DNA from: DAOTYH01 sp034435015
GTDB taxonomy: Bacteria; Chloroflexota; Anaerolineae; Aggregatilineales; UBA3940
Direction of reading: 5' to 3'
Length of the DNA stretch: 20,251 nucleotides
Assembly (NCBI GenBank): GCA_034435015.1
Contig: DAOTYH010000017.1
Location: 1-20,251 of the forward strand
Part shown: one piece after another, positions 14,104 to 20,251 of the stretch
Numbering within the stretch: position 1 is the stretch's first letter
How the letters are laid out: every line of letters begins with the position of its first letter
Program-made: the position numbers and the translations under genes
The notes under the pieces: model-generated
What the model was told of the DNA's origin: nothing
Seen by the model: the letters and a program-made list of their open reading frames with translations, nothing else
The model's database searches: none

Positions 14104-16605
14104 ATGCCCGACAAGATGCAGCGTTTCACTCAAAGAGCCCGCCGCGTGCTGAGCTTGGCTCAGGAAGAGGCGGAAAGATTACAACATACTTATGTAGGAA
14201 CTGAACATCTGTTGCTGGGTTTGATCCGCGAAGAAGGCGGTATTGCAGGGCGTGTTCTTCGGGAGCTGGGGGTAGACCTGAAGCAGGTCGAGGCGCTAGT
14301 GGAGCGGAAGACCCGTTCCGGTCAACGTACAGCGGTCTCTAAGTTAGACCTCTCCCCCGGTACAAAGAGGGTTCTGGAGCTGGCGGTAGAAGAGGCACAC
14401 CAGTTAGGCCATCATTACATTGGCACTGAGCACCTCCTGCTGGCACTGGCGCGTCACAACGAGGGGGTTGCGATTGATGTGCTCAAGGCGTTGAATATCA
14501 CGCCAGAACAAATTCGCAAGCAGACGCGCCGGCAAATACAGGACGTCCCTTCCGCGCCTCCCCCTACACCTCAGACACCCACGCGCCGCCGTGAATCTCT
14601 ATCTTCTTCTCGTCCGGTCGGGCAGAAGACTCCTCTTGTGGACCAATTGGCCACTGATCTGACACAGCGGGCGGAAGAGGGCAAGCTCGACCCAGTCATT
14701 GGGCGTGAGGCGGAGATTGAGCGTGTGATACAAGTGCTGAGCCGGCGGACGAAGAACAATCCAGCCCTCATTGGCGAGCCGGGTGTCGGCAAGACGGCTA
14801 TCATCGAAGGGTTGGCTCAGCGCATAGTAAGGGGTGAAGTGCCTGGCCCTCTGTTGAACAAGCGTCTGCTTCAACTGGATGTTGGCTCGCTTGTGGCCGG
14901 CACGATGTATCGCGGCCAGTTTGAGGAACGGCTTAAGCGCGTTATCGAGGAATTGACCAGCTCGGACAGCATCCTCTTCATTGATGAGGTGCATATGATC
15001 GTCGGTGCTGGCTCAGCCGGCAGTTCGGTAGATGCGGCTAATATCCTCAAGCCTGCTCTGGCACGCGGCGAGCTTCAGTGCATTGGTGCGACCACTCTTG
15101 ATGAGTACCGCAAGCACATCGAGTCTGACGCGGCCTTAGAACGCCGCTTCCAGCCTATCATGGTGGAAGAACCTACCGTCGAGCAGACGATTGAGATTTT
15201 GCGCGGCATTCGCCGTCCCTACGAGGAGCATCATGCCCTTAAGATCACCGATGAGGCGATTGAGGCCGCGGCTCATCTGTCAGCCCGGTACGTTCCTGAT
15301 CGCTTCCTGCCCGACAAGGCTATTGACTTAATTGACGAAAGTGCCGCACGGGTGCGGATGTATAAATCGCCTGAGTCGATTCGCATCCGCAAAGCCCAAG
15401 AAGAGATAGCTGAACTCCGAGAGAGGCTTGAGGCTCGCGATTTTGAGGATGAAGAGGCTGAAGTCATTTTGCGCCGCCGTATAGCCGAGCTTGAGGAGAC
15501 GATTGAGGCTGTACGTGCTCAATGGAATACCTCTGGCGAGGCGCAGGTCACGGCTGAGGACATCTCAGAAGTTCTCTCGATGTGGACAGGCATTCCAGTT
15601 ACGCGCATTGCAGGTGAAGAAACAGTCCGTCTGCTTGAGATGGAGAACGCGCTCCACAAGCGGATCGTTGGCCAGCATGAGGCCATTGAGGCTATCAGCA
15701 AGGCTGTCCGGCGGGCGCGTGCTGGTCTGAAAGACCCCCGCCGCCCGATTGGATCGTTCATCTTCTTGGGGCCGACCGGTGTTGGTAAAACCGAACTCAC
15801 CAAAGCCCTGGCGGAGTTCCTCTTCGGCAGTGAAGATGCCCTCATCCAGCTTGACATGAGCGAGTTTATGGAGCGCCACACAGTCGCCCGTCTAGTTGGC
15901 GCTCCGCCCGGTTATGTCGGCTATGAGGATGCCGGCCAGCTTACGGAAGCTATCCGCCGCCGCCCCTATTCCATCGTAGTTTTCGATGAGATTGAGAAGG
16001 CCCACCCTGAAGCCTTCAACATGCTCTTGCAGATCATGGAGGAAGGTCATCTTTCGGACGCGCGGGGCCGTATGGTGGATTTCCGCAATGCGATCATTGT
16101 GATGACCAGCAACATCGGGGCTGAGATGATCAAGCGGTCCACTCAGCTTGGTTTCAGCCTCCCGCGCGACCAGGAAGGTTCGGAGGCGGGAGACTACGAA
16201 GAGATGCGTAAAAAGCTGATGGAACAGCTTCGCCATGCTTTCCGGCCGGAGTTCCTGAACCGCGTAGATGCTACCATTGTCTTCCGATCATTAACGAAAG
16301 AGGAGATCACCCAGATCGTTGATTTGCTGTTGAACAATGTGAGGGAGCGTTTGGCCGAACACCATGTGACTTTAGAAGCTACTCAGGCGGCCAAAGAGTA
16401 TCTAGCTGAGCAGGGCTATGACCCCGACTACGGGGCACGTCCTCTGCGGCGCGTGATCCAGAATCAGGTAGAGGATGTCCTCTCGGACGGTATCCTGTCC
16501 GGTCGTTTTGAAGCAGGCCAGACTATTGTCATTGACTACGTGGATGGGGAGCTTGTTTTTGACAAGAAAGAAGATCGGATGGAAATGCCTGCCCCGACCG
16601 GGTAG
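14104..16605 (+). CDS. clpC: ATP-dependent Clp protease ATP-binding subunit ClpC
   Basis: This 833-residue Hsp100/ClpC unfoldase feeds proteins to the ClpP peptidase. The N-domain starts KMQRFTQRARRVL and has two Clp_N repeats (GTEHLLLGLIREEGG and GTEHLLLALARHNEG). AAA+ domain 1 has Walker A GEPGVGKTA (from residue 224) and Walker B ILFIDEVH. A middle domain (about 415-470) is a charged coiled coil. AAA+ domain 2 has GPTGVGKTEL (from about 556) and VVFDEIEKAH. STQLGFSL carries the LGF tripeptide at the ClpP-docking loop position, so it is a protease partner rather than a ClpB disaggregase. ATG 14104 is preferred to a GTG at 14086: GGGGG lies 9 bases upstream and the N-domain begins at once. 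It is monocistronic, with its own terminator; no CtsR or McsAB genes are adjacent. Confidence 0.97.
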   Translation: MPDKMQRFTQRARRVLSLAQEEAERLQHTYVGTEHLLLGLIREEGGIAGRVLRELGVDLKQVEALVERKTRSGQRTAVSKLDLSPGTKRVLELAVEEAHQLGHHYIGTEHLLLALARHNEGVAIDVLKALNITPEQIRKQTRRQIQDVPSAPPPTPQTPTRRRESLSSSRPVGQKTPLVDQLATDLTQRAEEGKLDPVIGREAEIERVIQVLSRRTKNNPALIGEPGVGKTAIIEGLAQRIVRGEVPGPLLNKRLLQLDVGSLVAGTMYRGQFEERLKRVIEELTSSDSILFIDEVHMIVGAGSAGSSVDAANILKPALARGELQCIGATTLDEYRKHIESDAALERRFQPIMVEEPTVEQTIEILRGIRRPYEEHHALKITDEAIEAAAHLSARYVPDRFLPDKAIDLIDESAARVRMYKSPESIRIRKAQEEIAELRERLEARDFEDEEAEVILRRRIAELEETIEAVRAQWNTSGEAQVTAEDISEVLSMWTGIPVTRIAGEETVRLLEMENALHKRIVGQHEAIEAISKAVRRARAGLKDPRRPIGSFIFLGPTGVGKTELTKALAEFLFGSEDALIQLDMSEFMERHTVARLVGAPPGYVGYEDAGQLTEAIRRRPYSIVVFDEIEKAHPEAFNMLLQIMEEGHLSDARGRMVDFRNAIIVMTSNIGAEMIKRSTQLGFSLPRDQEGSEAGDYEEMRKKLMEQLRHAFRPEFLNRVDATIVFRSLTKEEITQIVDLLLNNVRERLAEHHVTLEATQAAKEYLAEQGYDPDYGARPLRRVIQNQVEDVLSDGILSGRFEAGQTIVIDYVDGELVFDKKEDRMEMPAPTG

Positions 16606-16638
16606 CTTCGCCATACGACCTTCAGAATAAGCAGGCAT

Positions 16639-16686
16639 GCGGCCCGTGCTTCCTTCAAAGAGGGAGCGCGGGCCGCCTTACTTTTT
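16639..16686 (+). terminator. Rho-independent terminator of clpC
   Basis: A long GC-rich hairpin (GCGGCCCG...CGGGCCGC, 16639-16676, extended by GCT/AGC pairs) is followed by CTTACTTTTTCC. It lies 33 bases after the clpC stop. In the opposite direction there is no T-run, so it mainly serves clpC. Confidence 0.88.
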
Positions 16687-16692
16687 CCCTGT

Positions 16693-17490
16693 CTAGGGTA
16701 TCTCAGTGTAAGGAGTATTCAGGATATAGCCGGCGTTTAACACCGTTTCAATGACAGTAGGGCTGGAGGGGTCTGGCTCGATCTTGTTACGCAGCCGGTA
16801 GACCAGTTGTTTGAGTGTGTCACGTGAGGCTCCCTCTGTCCCCCAGATATGTGTGATCAGGCTTTCTGTAGAGACTACCTGATCGGCGTTGAGGATAAGT
16901 ACTCTGAGCAGGCTGGCCTCTAGCGAAGTCAGGCGGATGGCCGGTTTGTTGCCCCAGCGGACTTCATTACGTATCGGGTCGAAAGCTAACAGCCCGGCAG
17001 ACAGCTCCTGCGGGAACATAGTTGAAGCCCTTCGCAAGAGGGCCTGTACCCGTGCCACAAACTGGCGGTGGCTGAACGGCTTAGTGACATAGTCGTCAGC
17101 ACCCGCATCAAAAGCCGCTACGACGTCATCATCAGAGTTCCGTGCCGTCAGCATGATGATGGGGACTTGTGACAGGGCACGCATTTTCCGGCATACCCCT
17201 AATCCATCCAGTCGGGGCAGATTCCATTCCAAGACAATCAGATCAGGTTTCCGGCTGGCCGCATAGTCCAGCGCCGTCACCCCATCATGGGCTAATATCG
17301 TCTCATGCCCTGCCTGTTTAAGCGTCACTGCCAGCACTTCAGCCGCGGGCAAGTCATTATCCACGATCAGAATCTTTGCCACTGCGCCTTTCGCCGATTC
17401 GAGGGAGTTATAAGATTGCTTAGTTGCTGTTAGGAGGAGCGGGTCGGCGTCCGGAGGCGGACAGGTCTTGATCTCCTTGCTAGAATTCAT
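16693..17490 (-). CDS. OmpR-family response regulator with altered phosphorylation site
   Basis: This protein of up to 265 residues has a receiver domain (about 38-150) and a C-terminal winged-helix DNA-binding domain (about 160-258: RLTSLEASLLRVL, LITHIWG, VYRLRNKIEPD, ETVLNAGYIL). The receiver is unusual. The phosphoacceptor position reads DLIVLEWNLP with Glu88 instead of Asp, and the acidic pocket reads LIVDND with Asn45 as second residue. The switch Thr (MLTA) and Lys (TKPF) are kept. ATG 17490 lies 8 bases inside the end of the GNAT gene, suggesting coupling. An internal GTG at 17382, preceded by GAAAGG, would give about 229 residues, the usual family length, and would drop a 36-residue tail without recognisable structure; the start is uncertain. 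No kinase gene is adjacent. Confidence 0.9.
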   Translation of the reverse strand: MNSSKEIKTCPPPDADPLLLTATKQSYNSLESAKGAVAKILIVDNDLPAAEVLAVTLKQAGHETILAHDGVTALDYAASRKPDLIVLEWNLPRLDGLGVCRKMRALSQVPIIMLTARNSDDDVVAAFDAGADDYVTKPFSHRQFVARVQALLRRASTMFPQELSAGLLAFDPIRNEVRWGNKPAIRLTSLEASLLRVLILNADQVVSTESLITHIWGTEGASRDTLKQLVYRLRNKIEPDPSSPTVIETVLNAGYILNTPYTEIP

Positions 17491-18061
17491 CGCTGTGGCT
17501 GATCAGGGAATTAATCATCAAGACAACATCTAGGGTGCGGCCGTCCGGCAACATGAAATAGTCATCCAGGGTAGCTTTGATCTTGAATCCTAGCGCGCCA
17601 AACGCTTTGATGACATGTGTGTGGGAGGCGATCACCTCTGCCGTCAGAATGCCGATTCCCTGCCGCCGTGCCAGATCGATCATGGTACGCAACATATGCG
17701 TACCTACCCCGCGTTGACGCCATGGTTTAGCCAGGTACAGCCGTATCTCGGCAGTATGCCTGTAAGGGCCTTCTCCGAAGTGTAACGTTCCCTGCCCGAT
17801 GATCTCATGCCGTACTTCGGCCACGACCGGCAGAACGCGATTGTAATCGAGTGTGTCAATCCAGCTTTGTATCACCTCCGGGGTGACCGGTTGCCGCATG
17901 GTCTCTCGATCTTCAGGGGACAGGTTAGAGTATAACGCGACCAGATTATCGTAATCTCCGGGCACAAGCGGGCGGAACAAAACGCGTGCGCCGTCTTTGA
18001 GCGTCACCACATGCCGGAATGTGGCCAGAGTGGACGTAGTAGCTTGGACGGAGTTGTCCAT
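17480..18061 (-). CDS. GNAT-family N-acetyltransferase
   Basis: This 193-residue GNAT protein opens with VTLKDGARVLFRPLVPGDYD. Its strand 4 and acetyl-CoA loop read IRLYLAKPWRQRGVG (loop 115-120), and it ends with SHTHVIKAFGALGFK. The length and the 'DGARVLFRPLVPGD' opening resemble the GNAT domains attached to protein acetyltransferases, but it is stand-alone and its substrate is unknown. AAAGGA lies 9 bases before the ATG. Its last codons overlap the start of the response regulator gene by 11 bases, so regulator translation may depend on this gene. The two form a short operon read leftwards from the 18062-18420 region. Confidence 0.88.
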   Translation of the reverse strand: MDNSVQATTSTLATFRHVVTLKDGARVLFRPLVPGDYDNLVALYSNLSPEDRETMRQPVTPEVIQSWIDTLDYNRVLPVVAEVRHEIIGQGTLHFGEGPYRHTAEIRLYLAKPWRQRGVGTHMLRTMIDLARRQGIGILTAEVIASHTHVIKAFGALGFKIKATLDDYFMLPDGRTLDVVLMINSLISHSDEF

Positions 18062-18120
18062 GAGGCAGTTCCTTTCTCTGGAGAAAAAGCTTTAGGCTAT
18101 TGGGCAGGATTTTTTCTCTC

Positions 18121-18161
18121 AAACAGCCCGACTCAGCTTGGGCCTGAGTCGGGAGCCGTTT
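18121..18161 (-). promoter_or_regulatory. Long hairpin in the GNAT/regulator leader
   Basis: CCCGACTCAG (18127-18136) and CTGAGTCGGG (18144-18153) form a perfect 10-bp stem with a 7-base loop. AAAC (18121-18124) and GTTT (18158-18161) extend it. In the direction of the GNAT gene no T-run follows, so it is not a standard terminator there. In the other direction only TTTCTTG follows. It could be a protective 5' structure or an operator. Confidence 0.5.
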
Positions 18162-18343
18162 CTTGTGATAGTGAGTTCATCACACAGAGACCGTCAGGCA
18201 ACAGGGCAAGCTAGGGGCAAGTGGTGATCATTCTATTACAAGGTATAGAGTGACCCTGTTATCCCCCACAAGCATATTATACACCAAACTTGATCCCCTG
18301 TTCTGTCTATTCCTGACTGGCCTTAGCCTCCCGAAAAAAAAGG

Positions 18344-18372
18344 TTGGCCGGTTCCTGTGCGGGTGGTACACT
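18344..18372 (+). promoter_or_regulatory. Sigma70-type promoter for the lipoprotein gene
   Basis: TTGGCC (18344-18349, 4/6), a 17-base spacer and TACACT (18367-18372, 4/6) lie about 50 bases before the lipoprotein start. The spacing is ideal and the hexamers are moderate. Confidence 0.4.
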
Positions 18373-18420
18373 CTTACTCAAGTGCAAGAACCTGCTCTGT
18401 TTACCCGACAAGAAAAGACC

Positions 18421-19152
18421 ATGCGACGATTAGTACGCTTCATCCTATGGATAGTTGTGTTGATGAGCCTGTCTGGCTGTGGCCGTGTCATGGGGCGTTT
18501 TGGACTTGGCAATCAGCCAACTCCCCTCGCTCCAACTTTTGACCCCACATTGCTCACAGTTACACCTGCGCCGACCTCAACACCCTTGCCAACCTATACT
18601 CCCTACCCAACGACTGTGCGCGTTCCTACCGATACCCCTGTGCCTACCTTTCCGCCGCGTTTAACCGTGGCGGCTACCACGCCTACCCCTACCCATCGGC
18701 CCAATGTCGGCCCCGCGAGACCGACTTCCACCCCCACACTGTCCCTCACTGACACAGGGTATGTAGGCATACAAGGGGCTGGGCCGGAGGTAGCTGATCT
18801 CGCCCCCATTCTGACTATCGCAAGCGAAGGGGCAACCTGTGATCACGATATGCTCGTCCAGATCGGCGTGATCAATCGAGGTACCGGCCCTGCTTATAAT
18901 TTCACAGTCGAATGGTCGTTGGGATGGAGTGCAGAGGGGCCTGAGGTCAAGAGCTTGTTTGTTCCGGAGTTACAATGGGGGACCATCCCATTATATATTG
19001 TCAACGGGATGGTTCGTGTGCCATGCCAGCAGACAACCGTCTACACAGCTTTTATCCGTATTGACATCAACAATGACGTGGCCGAGTTGTTCGAAGATAA
19101 CAACAACGCTGAGGAAACCTACACCATCCTGTTCTTCCCGCCCGGTGGGTAG
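18421..19152 (+). CDS. Lipoprotein with Thr/Pro linker and CARDB-like domain
   Basis: This secreted lipoprotein has 243 residues. The signal peptide (MRRLVRFILWIVVLMSLSGC) ends in an LSGC lipobox with Cys20 as the lipid-attachment site. Residues about 30-115 are a Thr/Pro/Ser-rich spacer (APTSTPLPTYTPYPTT and similar), a typical stalk in Chloroflexota surface proteins. Residues about 125-243 look like a CARDB-type beta-sandwich (VQIGVINRGTGPAYNFTV ... DINNDVAELFEDNNNAEET), an adhesion-like module usually seen in repeats; here there is only one. No catalytic motif is visible, so it is a surface-anchored binding or structural protein. ATG 18421 is chosen because it starts the signal peptide, although the ribosome site is weak. 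It ends one base before the convergent STAS gene. Confidence 0.85.
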   Translation: MRRLVRFILWIVVLMSLSGCGRVMGRFGLGNQPTPLAPTFDPTLLTVTPAPTSTPLPTYTPYPTTVRVPTDTPVPTFPPRLTVAATTPTPTHRPNVGPARPTSTPTLSLTDTGYVGIQGAGPEVADLAPILTIASEGATCDHDMLVQIGVINRGTGPAYNFTVEWSLGWSAEGPEVKSLFVPELQWGTIPLYIVNGMVRVPCQQTTVYTAFIRIDINNDVAELFEDNNNAEETYTILFFPPGG

Positions 19153-19153
19153 T

Positions 19154-19522
19154 TCAGCCATCTAGGTCAGGATGCCCTTTGCCTGCATACAGCAAGGCAT
19201 CCTCTATGGTTTCATGGACGGGAAACATTGTGTCGTAGCCGGCAAGTGTAATGACTTTCATCACATGGGGGTTGGGTGCGGCTAGGTGTAGTTCTCCCTT
19301 CTGGTCCCGGAGTGCTTTAGCACCGACCAGCAGCATGCGGAGGCCATAGCTTGACATATATTCCACCCCCTTCATGTCTACGATCACTTTGCCGCCCTTC
19401 TCAAGCAGTCTGGCGCGGAACTGCTCTTCGATTGCCATTGCACCGGGGGCATCCAGTATCCCTTGAAGGCTGATTTTGCGGAGGCCTTTATCTAACAGCT
19501 CTTCTTGAATCGTTATACTCAT
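19154..19522 (-). CDS. STAS-domain anti-sigma factor antagonist-like protein
   Basis: This 122-residue single-domain STAS protein resembles SpoIIAA/RsbV. Such proteins bind an anti-sigma kinase and are switched by serine phosphorylation. The key loop reads VEYMSSYGLRMLL: a serine is kept at the phosphorylation position (Ser58), but the usual Asp before it is Ser57 and the residue after it is Tyr59. Most of the remaining pattern (GKVIVDMKGV, ALRDQKGELHLAAPN, ITLAGYDTMFPVHETIEDAL) is standard. ATG 19522 is chosen because GGAGGG lies 7 bases before it and the STAS fold starts there, rather than at 19585. A matching anti-sigma factor or PP2C phosphatase gene is not in the window. The promoter and a 10-bp tandem repeat lie just upstream. 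Confidence 0.88.
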   Translation of the reverse strand: MSITIQEELLDKGLRKISLQGILDAPGAMAIEEQFRARLLEKGGKVIVDMKGVEYMSSYGLRMLLVGAKALRDQKGELHLAAPNPHVMKVITLAGYDTMFPVHETIEDALLYAGKGHPDLDG

Positions 19523-19556
19523 CTCGGTACCCTCCAGCAGTGCAGAGTTCGTCCCA

Positions 19557-19585
19557 AGTATAGGCCGGACTGCCGCTGGATACAA
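19557..19585 (-). promoter_or_regulatory. Sigma70-type promoter for the STAS gene
   Basis: Read on the minus strand: TTGTAT (19585-19580, 3/6), a 17-base spacer and TATACT (19562-19557, 5/6). It lies 35 bases before the STAS start, with an ideal spacer and a strong -10. Confidence 0.5.
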
Positions 19586-19586
19586 A

Positions 19587-19606
19587 GAAGAACGTCGAAG
19601 AACGTC
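19587..19606. repeat. Perfect 10-bp tandem repeat abutting the STAS promoter
   Basis: GAAGAACGTC occurs twice back to back (19587-19596 and 19597-19606). It sits one base upstream of the -35 hexamer of the STAS promoter. A 10-bp period places both copies on one DNA face, the usual arrangement for two tandem regulator subunits. Chance duplication is possible. Confidence 0.55.
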
Positions 19607-19646
19607 ACACTCAACAAGGCAAGTTCAGCTTCTTTAGAGACTGAAT

Positions 19647-20156
19647 ATGAAACGGTATGGGGTAGCCCTCCTCTCTCTCCTGCTCGCAGTTATGCTTGCT
19701 GTCACAGCATCAGGGTTGCTGTACAGTGTGTATCGCCGTAGCCGTCTCGCGCTGGAGTTGTCCCAATAGGCAGTAGTGGCTCAGGAGGTCATCACTGAGA
19801 AGTTGGTCCAGTATCAGAATGATCGCCTGCTCCCATTCAGTGTACCTGCCTTTGTGATACGGTATGCCTATCCAACGCCGCAGGGACAGATGCGTACAGG
19901 TGAACAGGTTGTCACACGAAGGTTCTTTGAGCAACTAGGAGGGCCGGGGACACCTGTGCCCGTGACTATGCGGGAAGACAACCCCGCCGTCAGTGCTGTT
20001 CCCCGCCTGACATTTCCGGGCAACAGCGGCTGGCGGATGGGGATAGCCCTTGCGGCGATCTTTGCCGCTTCGGCGTTGGGCAGTGGAGGGGTAAAGCTAC
20101 TGCGAGAGAAGGCAAGGCTAGCACAGTATTCTCAACGAACTGATTCAAACTTTTGA
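19647..20156 (+). pseudogene. Two-TM membrane protein (DUF3592-like) interrupted by an in-frame amber codon
   Basis: One continuous reading frame of 170 codons from ATG 19647 is broken at codon 41 by TAG (19767-19769). The first 40 residues are a membrane anchor (VALLSLLLAVMLAVTASGLL). After the stop, the same frame continues with a soluble beta-rich part (VPAFVIRYAYPTPQGQMRTG, TPVPVTMREDNPAVSAVPRL) and a second membrane helix (GWRMGIALAAIFAASALG). This resembles the anchor, beta domain, second helix layout of DUF3592-type proteins, in which the anchor belongs to the same chain. A GTG at 19776 could restart translation and yield 126 residues without the first anchor, but no good ribosome site precedes it. 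The simplest reading is a CAG-to-TAG mutation; readthrough or an assembly error are alternatives. TAG ends at least seven other genes in the window, so it is an ordinary stop here. Confidence 0.6.
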
Positions 20157-20198
20157 TGCGAATACATGACGTAAGTTGATCATCGCAAAGGCGATATT

Positions 20199-20251
20199 AT
20201 GATGAGCACCCAGGAAGTTGGCATCCTTTCGGTCAAACCGGATGAGCAAGG
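20199..20251 (+). CDS. Start of an unidentified gene, cut by the window edge
   Basis: An open frame begins at ATG 20199 (a second ATG follows at once), with AAAGG about 8 bases upstream, and runs to the window end: MMSTQEVGILSVKPDEQ. Seventeen residues are too few to identify it. It lies 42 bases after the interrupted membrane protein gene on the same strand. Confidence 0.4.
   Translation, partial: MMSTQEVGILSVKPDEQ

Larger units (their letters stand above)
18062..18420. other. Intergenic region between divergent GNAT and lipoprotein genes
   Basis: About 360 bases without a gene. It holds the long hairpin at 18121-18161, a minus-strand TATAAT (18276-18281, in GTGTATAATATG) without a clear -35 partner, and a plus-strand promoter for the lipoprotein (18344-18372). 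The reading frame that runs on upstream of 18421 lacks start signals and precedes the signal peptide, so it is not coding. Confidence 0.6.

Noticed and set aside
18253..18265. ACCCTGTTATCCC matches the core of the I-SceI homing endonuclease site
   Set aside because: The outer bases do not match the full 18-bp site, and no homing endonuclease gene or intron is nearby; a chance match.
18510..18750. Repeated CCTACC/ACTCC-type triplets as a DNA repeat array
   Set aside because: The repetition is explained by the coding of a Thr/Pro-rich linker and has no fixed period.
19767..19769. Amber codon reassigned to an amino acid genome-wide
   Set aside because: At least seven other genes in the window end at TAG in sensible places, including clpC and kynB.

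Overview
The window is about 20 kb of moderately GC-rich bacterial chromosome, densely packed with genes on both strands. No rRNA, tRNA, CRISPR array or insertion sequence was recognised. The gene style points to a Chloroflexota (Anaerolineae-like) bacterium, often met as metagenome contigs. The clues are a Thr/Pro-linker lipoprotein ending in a CARDB-like domain, a GT39-type membrane glycosyltransferase with a C-terminal beta-sandwich, a ClpC of the 'KMQRFTQRARRVL' type, and a large multi-domain hybrid kinase. This placement is inferred from gene style, not from a marker gene.

Layout. Positions 26-4448 hold a tandem signalling pair: a membrane hybrid histidine kinase with a nidogen-like external domain, then a soluble receiver-kinase. 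Positions 4475-7476 continue on the same strand with a NERD-helicase, a GNAT acetyltransferase with its own good promoter, and a metallophosphoesterase. From 13559 down to 7473 five minus-strand genes form a directon: a deoxyguanosine-kinase-like/MazG fusion, a deoxycytidine/deoxyadenosine-kinase-like partner (ATGA overlap), kynureninase, kynurenine formamidase, and the glycosyltransferase. A 540-base non-coding region follows, rich in inverted repeats, and leads into clpC (14104-16605) with a strong terminator. Next come a minus-strand GNAT plus OmpR-type regulator pair, a divergent lipoprotein gene, a minus-strand STAS protein, a membrane protein broken by an in-frame amber codon, and the start of one more gene.

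How the genes may work together. The two kinases probably form one phosphorelay. The two nucleoside kinases mirror the dgk-dck pair known in Firmicutes, here with a MazG-type hydrolase attached, so salvage and clean-up of deoxynucleotides are physically joined. KynU and KynB are consecutive steps of tryptophan breakdown, but the first enzyme (tryptophan dioxygenase) is not in the window. ClpC is a general protein quality-control unfoldase.

Most unusual items: the regulator at 16693-17490, whose phosphoacceptor Asp is Glu and whose second acidic-pocket residue is Asn; the dgk-MazG fusion; the amber-interrupted gene at 19647-20156 in a genome that uses TAG freely as a stop; a hairpin at 13786-13841 that buries the ribosome binding site of a 41-residue ORF; and a perfect 10-bp tandem repeat abutting the STAS promoter. 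I see no convincing evidence of a wholly new multi-gene system.
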